A DNA stretch of 64,000 nucleotides. Origin: Marinilactibacillus sp042660675. Its GTDB lineage: Bacteria > Bacillota > Bacilli > Lactobacillales > Carnobacteriaceae_A. The position numbers and the translations under genes were made by a program. The notes under the pieces were generated by a model that worked only from the letters and a program-made list of their open reading frames with translations, did no database searches and was not told the DNA's origin. Shown here one piece after another: positions 28,136-36,672 of this stretch; the first letter of the stretch is position 1, and each line of letters opens with the position of its first letter. The DNA lies in the NCBI RefSeq assembly GCF_042660675.1, contig NZ_JBHSUL010000031.1, positions 186,001 to 250,000 of the forward strand, given 5' to 3'.

Positions 28136-28447
28136 TTGATCAAAAAGGCCATTCGCATGAAAGTATATGCTGATCAACACGAAGAATATAAAAAGAGACA
28201 TGATGAAATCTGGCCAGAATTAGAGCAGGCAATAAAAGAACATGGTTGCAAAAGTTACAGTATCTGGCTAGATGAAGAGACACATCTATTGTTTGGTTAT
28301 CTAGAAATTGAAGATGAAGATCGATGGAACCAACTTTCAAATACTGCTATCAATCAAAAATGGTGGGCGTATATGAAAGACGTTATGGAAACAAATGAGG
28401 ACGATTCACCAGTAACAGTTTCGCTTAAGAACGTTTTTGACATATAA
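28136..28447 (+). CDS. rhaM: L-rhamnose mutarotase RhaM
   Basis: Interconverts alpha and beta anomers of L-rhamnose ahead of the isomerase. The 103-aa length and the segments HDEIWPELEQAIKEHG (~22) and NQKWWAYMKDVM (~78) match RhaM. It starts with TTG at 28136, fixed by a very strong ribosome site AAAGGAGGTG five bases upstream. It sits within the rhamnose operon between rhaD and the aldehyde dehydrogenase gene. Confidence 0.94.
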   Translation: MIKKAIRMKVYADQHEEYKKRHDEIWPELEQAIKEHGCKSYSIWLDEETHLLFGYLEIEDEDRWNQLSNTAINQKWWAYMKDVMETNEDDSPVTVSLKNVFDI

Positions 28448-28484
28448 ACATCCATTGTGGATGATTTAAAAAGGAGAGAATCAA

Positions 28485-29939
28485 ATGAGTTTAAAATTGG
28501 ACCAGTACAAAATGTATATTGATGGAGCATTCGTAGACGCAAGTAATGGTGAAACTTTTGATAATATTAATCCTTCAACTGCTGAAGTGCTAAATCAGAT
28601 TCCTAAAGCCACAGAGAAAGATTTAGAACGCGCATTAGATGCCGCAAATCGTGCTCAAAAAGAATGGAAACATGTACCTTCTGCAGAAAGAGCAGAATAC
28701 TTATTTAAAATTTCTGATTTGATTCTAGAAAACAAAGAAACATTTGCAAAAATCATTTCTACAGAAGTCGGTAAAGTAAATGCACAGGCAATTGGAGAAG
28801 TTGAAGCAACAGCTGAATACTTCAAATACTATGCTGGTTGGGCTAGAAAATATGAAGGAGAAATCATTCCAAGTGATCGACCGAACGAAAATATTCTGAT
28901 CTTCAAAAAACCTCTAGGTGTTGTTGCAGGTATTCTGCCATGGAATTATCCATTCTTCCTGATTGCACGTAAGGTGGCGCCGGCATTGTTAACAGGGAAT
29001 ACAACCGTTATTAAACCCTCAAGTAGTTCTCCAAACAATGCTTTAATTTTTGCTCAACTATTGGAGCAAATCAACCTACCTAATGGTGTTGTCAATATTC
29101 TAACAGGCGACCGCAGCTTAGGAAGTAAATTAGCTGAAAGTTCGAAAGTGGATCTCGTTTCCATTACAGGTTCTGTAGGTGCTGGTCAATCCGTTATGGA
29201 AGCTGCTGCTAAAAACATTACTAAAGTAAGTCTGGAATTAGGTGGAAAAGCACCTTCCGTTGTATGGAAAGATGCTGACTTGGATTTAACGGTTAAATCG
29301 ATTGTTGACTCTAGAGTCATTAACACCGGTCAAGTATGTAACTGTACAGAACGTGTTTATGTTCATGAAGACATCAAAGAAGCCTTCTATGAAAAAATTA
29401 CGGAAGCAATGAGTGCCGTCACGTATGGTAATCCGATTGAAGACGGATCAGTTGGTATGGGACCACTAATTACTGAATCTGGTTTACAGTCTGTAGCTGA
29501 CAAAGTAGAACAGGCGAAAAAAGATGGTGCCCGCGTATTAACAGGCGGAAATAAAGATAATAGTAAAGCTGGTTATTTCTTTGAACCGACTGTTATTGTG
29601 GATACTAAAAACGATATGCAAATTATGCAAGAAGAAGTTTTTGGACCAGTACTTCCAATAGGGACATTCAGTACGCTGGATGAAGCATTAGAGATGGCCA
29701 ATGATTCTGAATTCGGTTTAACTTCAGCAATCTTCACAAATGATACAAATGTGATGATGAAGTTCATCAATAACATGGATGCTGGAGAAGTTTATGTGAA
29801 TAGAGAAAGTTTTGAATCAATTCAAGGATTCCATGCTGGATGGAAGAAATCTGGTATTGGTGGAGCTGATGGCCGCCACGGATTAGAAGAATTCCTTGCA
29901 ACAACCGTAGCGTATATAGATTACGACGATAAAGTATAA
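28485..29939 (+). CDS. aldA: NAD-dependent aldehyde dehydrogenase, probable lactaldehyde dehydrogenase
   Basis: Oxidises an aldehyde to the acid, here most likely L-lactaldehyde from RhaD to lactate. It is 484 aa, standard for the family. The cofactor and active-site motifs are GILPWNYPFF (~147), ITGSVGAGQ (~226), LELGGKAPSVV with the general-base Glu (~249) and NTGQVCNCTERVYV with the catalytic Cys (~284). GGAGAG precedes the ATG. It ends the TRAP-rha operon with a 16-bp terminator stem after it. Confidence 0.92.
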   Translation: MSLKLDQYKMYIDGAFVDASNGETFDNINPSTAEVLNQIPKATEKDLERALDAANRAQKEWKHVPSAERAEYLFKISDLILENKETFAKIISTEVGKVNAQAIGEVEATAEYFKYYAGWARKYEGEIIPSDRPNENILIFKKPLGVVAGILPWNYPFFLIARKVAPALLTGNTTVIKPSSSSPNNALIFAQLLEQINLPNGVVNILTGDRSLGSKLAESSKVDLVSITGSVGAGQSVMEAAAKNITKVSLELGGKAPSVVWKDADLDLTVKSIVDSRVINTGQVCNCTERVYVHEDIKEAFYEKITEAMSAVTYGNPIEDGSVGMGPLITESGLQSVADKVEQAKKDGARVLTGGNKDNSKAGYFFEPTVIVDTKNDMQIMQEEVFGPVLPIGTFSTLDEALEMANDSEFGLTSAIFTNDTNVMMKFINNMDAGEVYVNRESFESIQGFHAGWKKSGIGGADGRHGLEEFLATTVAYIDYDDKV

Positions 29940-29944
29940 AATTA

Positions 29945-29998
29945 AAACACTTCATTCTTAAGGTTCAATTTAAGAATGAAGTGTTTATTTTATTTATT
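29945..29998. terminator. Bidirectional terminator between aldA and araC
   Basis: AAACACTTCATTCTTA (29945-29960) pairs perfectly with 29971-29986, followed by T-rich sequence. It overlaps the last codons of the minus-strand araC gene. Confidence 0.9.
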
Positions 29999-30774
29999 TT
30001 TTTATAGGTGGATGGAGTCATTCCAGTAACTTTTTTGAATTGTCGATAAAAATGCACTTCAGTAGCATAGCCACATTGATAGGCTATTTGATTAATTGAC
30101 AGTCGAGTAGTCGACATAAGATGTTTGGCATGAACAATTTTTATTTGAATAATATCTTTGCGAAAAGAAATTCCAAAGAGCTGTTTGTATAAGTATTGAA
30201 AATAAGATGTACTAATGCCCATTTTGGCAGCTATCTCATTAGGTTCATAATTCAAAGAAATACTAGACTGAATATCTAACCTTAACTTTTTTAATTTGCG
30301 ATTAAATGGACTATAAGCATACTTAGTTGGTTCAGTCATATAAGATACATAAACATTATTTAATATTAGTTGAATCAACATAGAAAGATTTTGATCTCTG
30401 ACGATGCCAGGAGTGTAACTAAATTCCCAAATCAATTCTTGTAAGAGTAAATTAATATTGGTTGATTCTGTGACTGGAATAAACGTATTACAAGGTAATC
30501 CAATCTTTTGGAACACAGAAACATCGCAGTCAAAATGAAACCAATCATCGATATATTGACCTGAAGGGTTATGATAACTATAAGGTGAATCAGGTTCAAT
30601 AATGACTATAGAATTCGATTCAACGTCTGATATTATATCATTAATGGTAAAAGAAGCAGATGTTTTCACGTGCAGTAAAACGTAATTTGGAACCCCAGCA
30701 GGACGACTCATTTTAAATTTAGGGGTATGTCTGACGTTGAGGCCACCAGTTAAATATTTAAAATTCTCTGACAT
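29965..30774 (-). CDS. AraC-family regulator of the second uronate locus
   Basis: Cytoplasmic one-component regulator of 269 aa. The N-terminal part (~1-140) is an AraC-type ligand-binding fold with YHNPSGQYIDDWFHFDCD near residue 65. The C-terminal double helix-turn-helix (~165-262) has NEIAAKMGISTSYFQYLYKQ and INQIAYQCGYATEVHFYRQF. GGAGG precedes the ATG. It is divergent from the ABC importer at 30919, so that operon is its likely target; the inducer is unknown. Confidence 0.83.
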   Translation of the reverse strand: MSENFKYLTGGLNVRHTPKFKMSRPAGVPNYVLLHVKTSASFTINDIISDVESNSIVIIEPDSPYSYHNPSGQYIDDWFHFDCDVSVFQKIGLPCNTFIPVTESTNINLLLQELIWEFSYTPGIVRDQNLSMLIQLILNNVYVSYMTEPTKYAYSPFNRKLKKLRLDIQSSISLNYEPNEIAAKMGISTSYFQYLYKQLFGISFRKDIIQIKIVHAKHLMSTTRLSINQIAYQCGYATEVHFYRQFKKVTGMTPSTYKKINKINTSFLN

Positions 30775-30840
30775 TAAGAAACCTCCATAAATTTTGAATG
30801 GTCGATAGTCAAAAAGGTTAGATAAAAATCGAAAAGGAAA

Positions 30841-30869
30841 TTGTAGCGCTTACAAAAATATTATATCAT
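30841..30869 (+). promoter_or_regulatory. Promoter with cre/LacI-type operator for the second uronate operon
   Basis: TTGTAG (30841-30846) and TATCAT (30864-30869) are spaced by 17 bp. The -35 box lies in TTGTAGCGCTTACAA (30841-30855), a nearly symmetric site of the CcpA/LacI type. Carbon catabolite repression is inferred. Confidence 0.5.
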
Positions 30870-30918
30870 TATTTTAACAGATAATACACAATGATTCAAA
30901 ATTTGAGGGGGAAACAAG

Positions 30919-32493
30919 ATGTCAAAAATAAGATTTAAAAGTACACTACTTTTAACAATCGCTAGTGCACTATTTCTTGCTAGTTGTGGGAATACAGCGC
31001 AAGACAGTGGGAATTCAGCAACAGAAATTCCGGATTTAGACAATGATTCACTATGGATTTGGGGAGGCGTAGCACCACATTCGTCAGTGGGGACAATTGA
31101 AAATTCGCCATTCCACCAAGGTCTTATTGAAAACACTGAACTTGATATCGAATGGCAGTTTGCTCCCGAAGGTACAGATGGAAATCAGGCTTATAATTTA
31201 ATGATTACTCAAGATGTATTACCTGATTTAATTTGGCACAGTTGGATGGGTGAGGCGAGTCGAGCGATTGATGAAGGCGTTATTAGAGATTTAACAGACG
31301 ATTTACAAGAAAAAGCTCCAAATTATTGGCAGTATCTGCAAGACAATCCTGATATTGATAGAGCTATGAGAACTGACGACGGTAAATATTATATGTTTAG
31401 TTTTTACAGAGAAGAACCATTTCAGTCAGTATATCAAGGACCCATGGTAAGACAAGACTGGCTTAATGAACAGAATTTAGAAATTCCTGAAAATATCGAG
31501 GATTGGACAAATGTTATTGAGAATTTTAATGAGAACTATGGAGCACAATTTTCATTCTTAACTAACTGGCGAATGAGTCCGGGATTAGCAGGTGCTTTTG
31601 GGGCCTATGGATCCTTTGAGCCTAGATTCTATTTAGAAGACGATGAAATCAAGTTTGCACAGTCACAATCTGAATGGAAAGATTATATGACTTGGCTAAA
31701 TGATCTGAATTCAAGAGGATTACTGGATCCTGATTTTGTAACCCTTGATGATCAAAATATGCAGACGAAAGCTGCACAAGACCAGTTCGGTATTACCGTT
31801 ATGAATGGAGGCTCATTGCTTACATTTAATAATGATGCTCGAGCTAATGATACCGGTGCTGAATGGATTGGGATTCCTTATCCGAACCAAGTAGATGGAA
31901 CAAAATCTTCTTCTATATTTGCAGAAGATATGTATGTGGCGCAAGGATATGCAATTTCAACCAGCATAGATGAAGAAAGGTTAGATAATGCCTATAAATA
32001 TTTAGACTGGGCATTTACAGAAGAAGGCTACAATTACTGGAACTTCGGTACAGAGGGTGAAACATGGGAAATGGTAGATGGAAAACCTACTTTTACGAAC
32101 ATAATTGAAGAACATGATTTGGATAAAGATGCTGCACTTGCTTTGTATACGGGGAATATCGGATATGGTTTAGGTGTACAAGCAGCTCGATTTATTGAAC
32201 TAAGAACGGATGAAGCATCTTATGAAGCAGCATTTAACTGGTCAGAAGACCAAGAAGACGCAATCATGGCAAATGTACCTGCTTCTGTAACGATGACTGC
32301 CGAAGAAAGCCGAGAAGATGCCAATTTGTTGAATACGCTTAATACTTATGTTTTAGAAGAATCAATTAAATTTATCACGGGTGGTAGAAGTTTAGATGAG
32401 TTTGATGCATTTGCTCAAGAATTAGACGATATGGGATTAGATAGAATGTTAGAAATTCGTAATGATGCTTATCAAAGATACTTATCTAGGTAA
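30919..32493 (+). CDS. Oligosaccharide ABC transporter binding lipoprotein
   Basis: Solute-binding lipoprotein of 524 aa for the second ABC importer, same general family as the protein at 16908 but clearly diverged. The signal peptide (~1-24) ends in the lipobox LASC. The mature part has aromatic-rich segments (DSLWIWGGVAPHSS, PDLIWHSWMGEASRA) expected in a sugar cleft. The start follows GAGGGGG at normal spacing. A hairpin after the stop separates it from the permease. The ligand is presumably the uronate oligosaccharide attacked by the enzymes downstream. Confidence 0.86.
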   Translation: MSKIRFKSTLLLTIASALFLASCGNTAQDSGNSATEIPDLDNDSLWIWGGVAPHSSVGTIENSPFHQGLIENTELDIEWQFAPEGTDGNQAYNLMITQDVLPDLIWHSWMGEASRAIDEGVIRDLTDDLQEKAPNYWQYLQDNPDIDRAMRTDDGKYYMFSFYREEPFQSVYQGPMVRQDWLNEQNLEIPENIEDWTNVIENFNENYGAQFSFLTNWRMSPGLAGAFGAYGSFEPRFYLEDDEIKFAQSQSEWKDYMTWLNDLNSRGLLDPDFVTLDDQNMQTKAAQDQFGITVMNGGSLLTFNNDARANDTGAEWIGIPYPNQVDGTKSSSIFAEDMYVAQGYAISTSIDEERLDNAYKYLDWAFTEEGYNYWNFGTEGETWEMVDGKPTFTNIIEEHDLDKDAALALYTGNIGYGLGVQAARFIELRTDEASYEAAFNWSEDQEDAIMANVPASVTMTAEESREDANLLNTLNTYVLEESIKFITGGRSLDEFDAFAQELDDMGLDRMLEIRNDAYQRYLSR

Positions 32494-32506
32494 GGCATAA
32501 AGTAGT

Positions 32507-32541
32507 AAAGAGGTAGTGCAGAGACTGCCTCTTTATTGTTT
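32507..32541 (+). terminator. Intercistronic hairpin in the second ABC operon
   Basis: AAAGAGGTAGT (32507-32517) pairs with ACTGCCTCTTT (32524-32534, one G-U) across 6 bases and is followed by ATTGTTTTT. It acts as a partial terminator after the binding-protein gene, in the same position as the hairpin at 18432. Confidence 0.7.
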
Positions 32542-32568
32542 TTCAATAAATTTGAAAGGGGTCTTAAA

Positions 32569-33531
32569 ATGGAAGATAGTTCAATAGACGGAAAATATGG
32601 GAGAACAGTAAAAAATAATCCATCTTACCTTGAAAGAGTAAAAAAAGACTTCCACCACAATAAAATTAAATACCTTATGGCATTGCCTGTTATTATATTT
32701 TTTCTAGTTTTTGCTTATCGTCCAATGTATGGGTTACTAATGGTATTTCAGAATTTTAGTCCACGCCTAGGTATTGAAGGAAGTGAGTGGGTAGGTTTTT
32801 ACCACTTTCAAAGATTTTTCAACGATCCAAATGCGTTTAGAATCATAAGAAATACATTTAATATTAGTATTTGGAGTCTTTTATTCGGATTTCCAGCACC
32901 CATAATTTTGGCGTTATTAATCAACGAGATAAAAAATAAATATGTTAAAAGAATTGTTCAAACGGTATCTTATATGCCTTATTTTGTTTCAATCGTTGTT
33001 GTTTGTAGTTTGATTATTTTTTTCACTCAATCAAATGGACTGATTCCTAGTATGATGGACTTTTTTGGTTTACAAAGACAAAATATTCTAGCTAATCCTA
33101 GATATTTTGTTCCAATTTACGTTATATCTGGAATATGGCAAACAGTTGGTTGGGATTCTATTATCTATTTAGCAGCCTTGTCAGGAATCGATCAAGAACA
33201 ATATGAAGCTGCTAAGATTGATGGGGCTAGTAAGTTTCAACAAATGTGGAACATTACCATTCCCGGGTTGAAACCAACTATTATCATTTTACTAATTTTG
33301 AGAATGGGCTCTCTACTGAGTGTTGGCTTTGAAAAAATATTGCTTTTATATTCGCCATCTACTTTCTCAGTTGCAGATGTAATCTCAACATATGTTTATA
33401 GAATGGGACTTTTGAATGCGGACTATAGTTATGCCGCAGCAATCGGATTATTGAATACATTAGTGAATCTAACTTTATTATTACTTACAAATCATATATC
33501 GAAAAAAGTTGCCGGCTCAGGGTTATTCTAA
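32569..33531 (+). CDS. ABC sugar permease, LplB-like
   Basis: Inner-membrane permease, 320 aa, with six predicted helices (first near residues 33-55, IKYLMALPVIIFFLVF). The ATPase-contact EAA loop is EQYEAAKIDGASKFQQMW near residue 217. The ATG at 32569 follows GAAAGGGG (32554-32561); an earlier in-frame ATG lies within the hairpin tail and is rejected. It partners the gapped permease gene downstream. Confidence 0.87.
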   Translation: MEDSSIDGKYGRTVKNNPSYLERVKKDFHHNKIKYLMALPVIIFFLVFAYRPMYGLLMVFQNFSPRLGIEGSEWVGFYHFQRFFNDPNAFRIIRNTFNISIWSLLFGFPAPIILALLINEIKNKYVKRIVQTVSYMPYFVSIVVVCSLIIFFTQSNGLIPSMMDFFGLQRQNILANPRYFVPIYVISGIWQTVGWDSIIYLAALSGIDQEQYEAAKIDGASKFQQMWNITIPGLKPTIIILLILRMGSLLSVGFEKILLLYSPSTFSVADVISTYVYRMGLLNADYSYAAAIGLLNTLVNLTLLLLTNHISKKVAGSGLF

Positions 33532-33552
33532 CTCAAAGAAAGGAAGACGTGT

Positions 33553-34499
33553 ATGTTTCAATCAAAAGTCTTAAAAAAGACAGTAAAGGATTCTCGCGGG
33601 GATCAAATATTTTCTTATTTTAATGGTGTCTTTATGTTTCTAATCTCGCTTGCGTGTTTATATCCAATCTGGTACGTGCTAGTAGCCTCATTTTCAAGTA
33701 CCGGCGCTATTAATGCCAACTTAGGAAAATTACTTTGGCCACAAGACTTCAGTTTAGGGGCCTATTCAATGGCTTTAAGGCATCCACTAATTCTTTCAGG
33801 ATTTCGAAATATCTTTCTGATATTAGTATTATCTTTGCCTTTACAGATGTTTATGACAATCCTTTGTGGGTATTTCATGGCTGCAAAAGATGTTATGTTC
33901 AAGAATATCATTGTTTCCTTCTTTATGTTTACGATGTTTTTCAGTGGAGGTCTAATCCCAATGTATATGAATCAAAGACAATTGGGACTTTATAATAATA
34001 TTTGGGCATTAGTGATCCCTGGAGCTCTTAGTTTATTTAATGCGATTATTTGTAAGACTGCTATAGAAGTGATACCTGATAGTCTAACGGAATCAGCGCA
34101 TATGGATGGGGCTGGNNNNNNNNNNNNNNNNNNNNNNNNNNNNNNNNNNNNNNNNNNNNNNNNNNNNNNNNNNNNNNNNNNNNNNNNNNNNNNNNNNNNN
34201 NNNNNNNNNNNNNNNNNNNNNNNNNNNNNNNNNNNNNNNNNNNNNNNNNNNNNNNNNNNNNAGCTATCTTCATACAAGACAATAATTTGCTTCCAATTCA
34301 AAATATCTTGCGCGGCGTATTATTAGCGAACAATCAAACTTTGAATCAAGGAGCAGGAAGTGCTGACTTAGTCAATCAGTATGCAGAAACAATTAAATAC
34401 GCGGCTATTTGTATTTCAACCATACCCATACTCTGTATTTATCCATTTTTACAAAAATATTTTGTTAAAGGTATCATGATTGGATCTATTAAAGGTTAG
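33553..34499 (+). CDS. ABC sugar permease, LplC-like, interrupted by an assembly gap
   Basis: Second permease of this importer. The N-terminal 187 codons read normally up to MDGA of the EAA loop, then 146 undetermined bases (34116-34261) follow. After the gap the reading frame of AIFIQDNNLLPIQ and the diagnostic end IYPFLQKYFVKGIMIGSIKG is shifted relative to the first part. By comparison with the permease at 19473 about 105 bases are missing, a multiple of three that would restore the frame. The gene is therefore most likely intact and the run of N has an arbitrary length. Confidence 0.8.
34116..34261. other. Assembly gap (undetermined bases)
   Basis: A run of 146 N lies within the permease gene. 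Its length is not a multiple of three, while the flanking codons require one, so it is a placeholder and not a measured distance. Confidence 0.95.
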
Positions 34500-34509
34500 G
34501 AGGATATTG

Positions 34510-35136
34510 ATGAAAGCTTTTACTGATATAAATAGTAAATTATATCGATATACGAATTTTTTGATGGATTTCTTTTTACTAAATATGTTATTTCTTTTGA
34601 CCTCTATGCCAATCATTACTATAGGAGTTGGACTGACTAGTCTATCAAATGTTTCAATAGAAATGATTGAAGGAAAAATGAGCTCACCAATAAAATCATA
34701 TTTTACTCATTTTAAAAATAATTTGACAAGAGGGATTTTTATTCAGCTTTTTCTTGGTTCAGTTTTGATTACTTTGTATTTTTCTTCTAGGTTGTTATTT
34801 ATTCTTCCTACTATATCGTTTATTTTAGTTAGCACAGGACTAATATTGGCAACCATCATTTGTTTATTTGTTTCATTGTACATCTTTCCATATTCGGCCA
34901 GATATGAGAATAGCTTTATAAAAAGTTTAAAAGTAGTATTTCAATTATCATTGTCAAATCCAAAAGAAAGTTCTGTAATGCTATTAATGGTTTTGACAGT
35001 CATTTCTTTAGGAACGTTAAATATATTTTGGGCAAGCTTAATTTCATTTTATTTTTTCTTTATAGGGTTTTCTGTTTCAAGTTTAATTAATTCTTTCATC
35101 ACTTTAAAGGTATTTAATCAATATCCTGAATCATAA
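34510..35136 (+). CDS. DUF624 (YesL-like) membrane protein
   Basis: Third DUF624 protein of the window, 208 aa, with four to five membrane helices (about 18-45, 78-98, 102-130, 155-190). The ATG at 34510 follows TTAGGAGGA. An upstream in-frame ATG at 34480 lies inside the permease gene and is rejected. Its position directly after the permease pair supports a role tied to oligosaccharide uptake, but no function is known. Confidence 0.78.
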   Translation: MKAFTDINSKLYRYTNFLMDFFLLNMLFLLTSMPIITIGVGLTSLSNVSIEMIEGKMSSPIKSYFTHFKNNLTRGIFIQLFLGSVLITLYFSSRLLFILPTISFILVSTGLILATIICLFVSLYIFPYSARYENSFIKSLKVVFQLSLSNPKESSVMLLMVLTVISLGTLNIFWASLISFYFFFIGFSVSSLINSFITLKVFNQYPES

Positions 35137-35148
35137 CTAGGAGGGCGT

Positions 35149-36390
35149 ATGAGCATCATGTTAGCTACAGAATTTATTAATAAAGTAAATGGATTTTGGA
35201 TTTCTTCAATTGAAGAAGATCAGGATAGAGCGTTTTGGGAAAGGTCAGCATATCATATCGGAAATATAGAAACGTATAAACTTACAGGTAACAAAGAATA
35301 TTTAGAATTTACGCAAAAGTGGTGTGAAGTAAACAAATGGAAAAGTCACCCGTATGAAGGTCATTCTGATTCATGGACATGGGGATATGGTGAAGAAGAG
35401 AGCAAAGCCGTACTTTTCGCCGATTGGCATGCCTGTTTTCAAGTTTATCTGGAGATTTATAATATGGGAAATAAAGAGCATCCTGAATATATTGAGTACG
35501 CTAAGAGAATTATCGATTATCAAATTAGTAAGGATGATGATAGTTTCTGGTGGTGGGCTGACGGTTTATATATGGGAATGCCAGTTATGGTGAAATTATA
35601 TAATATCACTGGTGATGAAAGTTATTTAGAAAAACTGCATCAATACTTCATCTACTCAGTGGAGTTAATGTACGATGGGGAAAAAGGAATACCTATTTCT
35701 GAGTCTCATTATAAATCTACTGCTTATTTCGGTGGCCCATATGGTGGTAAGAAGTCTGTAAGATCCAGATTCAGTGATCCTAATCAATACAGTCATTTAT
35801 TTTTTAGGGATGCTAGTTATGTTTACCCTTCTAAGCCATTACCAGGAAAATTAAGTGAAGTGAAAAATTTTTGGGCTAGAGCGAACGGATGGGTTTTTGC
35901 TTCACTAGCTAGATTACTTAAGGAACTCTCTTCTAGTTGGCAACACTACGATTTTTACATGCAAATTTATAAAGATATGGCTCATTCAATTGTTCATTCT
36001 CAAAAATTTGATCAAAGGGGTAATGGGTTCTGGACACAATCTATGCTAGCACATAGTTACAGTACAAATGATCAAAATCCTGAAGGGTACGAGACAAGTG
36101 GAACAGCGTTTTTCCTATATGGATTGTTAGTAGGTGTTAATGAAGGAATTCTTGTTAAATCAAGTACAGAGAATTCTATAAGTAGTAGCTGGAATTACCT
36201 TTCTAAAGTTGCAATGCATGATTCAGGAAAGATCGGATACGTTCAACCTGTTGGTGGAGAGGCTGGAAAAGCAGCTGAATATGGAAATACTCAAGATTTT
36301 GGGGTAGGGGCTAGTTTACTGGCTGCTACTGAAATGGTTAAATATCAGGCACAATTGAAAGGAGAAAAAAATGCAAAATGGACCAAATAA
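35149..36390 (+). CDS. GH105/GH88-type unsaturated uronyl hydrolase (YesR-like)
   Basis: Cytoplasmic alpha/alpha-barrel hydrolase of 413 aa that removes a 4,5-unsaturated uronic acid from lyase products. The catalytic Asp region is WWWADGLYMGMPVMVKLY near residue 133, followed by ARANGWVFASLARLL (~243) and YETSGTAFFLYGLLVG (~313), typical of GH105. It is only distantly similar to the GH105 protein at 4659. No signal peptide. The start follows AGGAGGGCG. A small gene overlaps its last 20 bases. Confidence 0.85.
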   Translation: MSIMLATEFINKVNGFWISSIEEDQDRAFWERSAYHIGNIETYKLTGNKEYLEFTQKWCEVNKWKSHPYEGHSDSWTWGYGEEESKAVLFADWHACFQVYLEIYNMGNKEHPEYIEYAKRIIDYQISKDDDSFWWWADGLYMGMPVMVKLYNITGDESYLEKLHQYFIYSVELMYDGEKGIPISESHYKSTAYFGGPYGGKKSVRSRFSDPNQYSHLFFRDASYVYPSKPLPGKLSEVKNFWARANGWVFASLARLLKELSSSWQHYDFYMQIYKDMAHSIVHSQKFDQRGNGFWTQSMLAHSYSTNDQNPEGYETSGTAFFLYGLLVGVNEGILVKSSTENSISSSWNYLSKVAMHDSGKIGYVQPVGGEAGKAAEYGNTQDFGVGASLLAATEMVKYQAQLKGEKNAKWTK

Positions 36391-36589
36391 CCCTAACCAT
36401 TCTTCTCAAGGGTTTTCAAACGCACATCCACAAAGAGTGGACATACCAGCTGGTGATGTTCCAGACGAAGTAAAGAAGGGATTTATAGATGAAGAAGTTG
36501 TCATAGAAAATGAAAAGTCCAACCAAAAAAAAGAACCAGTAAAAGAAGATTTTGAACCATTCAATTTGAATAAGATCGATGATGAATAA
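36371..36589 (+). CDS. Small acidic disordered protein, unknown function
   Basis: A 72-aa protein that I do not recognise. The N-terminal third is rich in Asn, Pro, His and Ser, and the rest is strongly acidic and polar with no hydrophobic helix, so it is probably disordered and cytoplasmic. Reality is supported by AAAGGAG (36358-36364) in front of the ATG and by overlap with the GH105 stop, which suggests coupled translation. It could be a small adaptor for a protein of this operon; this is a guess. Confidence 0.55.
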   Translation: MQNGPNNPNHSSQGFSNAHPQRVDIPAGDVPDEVKKGFIDEEVVIENEKSNQKKEPVKEDFEPFNLNKIDDE

Positions 36590-36672
36590 TTGTTGTAGAG
36601 TGAGTTTTTCGAATATCCTATTTATATATGGGTCTATAGTAATTTTAGTTTTGGTTGAGAGAGGACAGTTAT

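Noticed and set aside
33553..34499. Permease gene as a frameshifted pseudogene
   Set aside because: The frame conflict is explained by the arbitrary number of N in the assembly gap; both flanks match an intact homologue.
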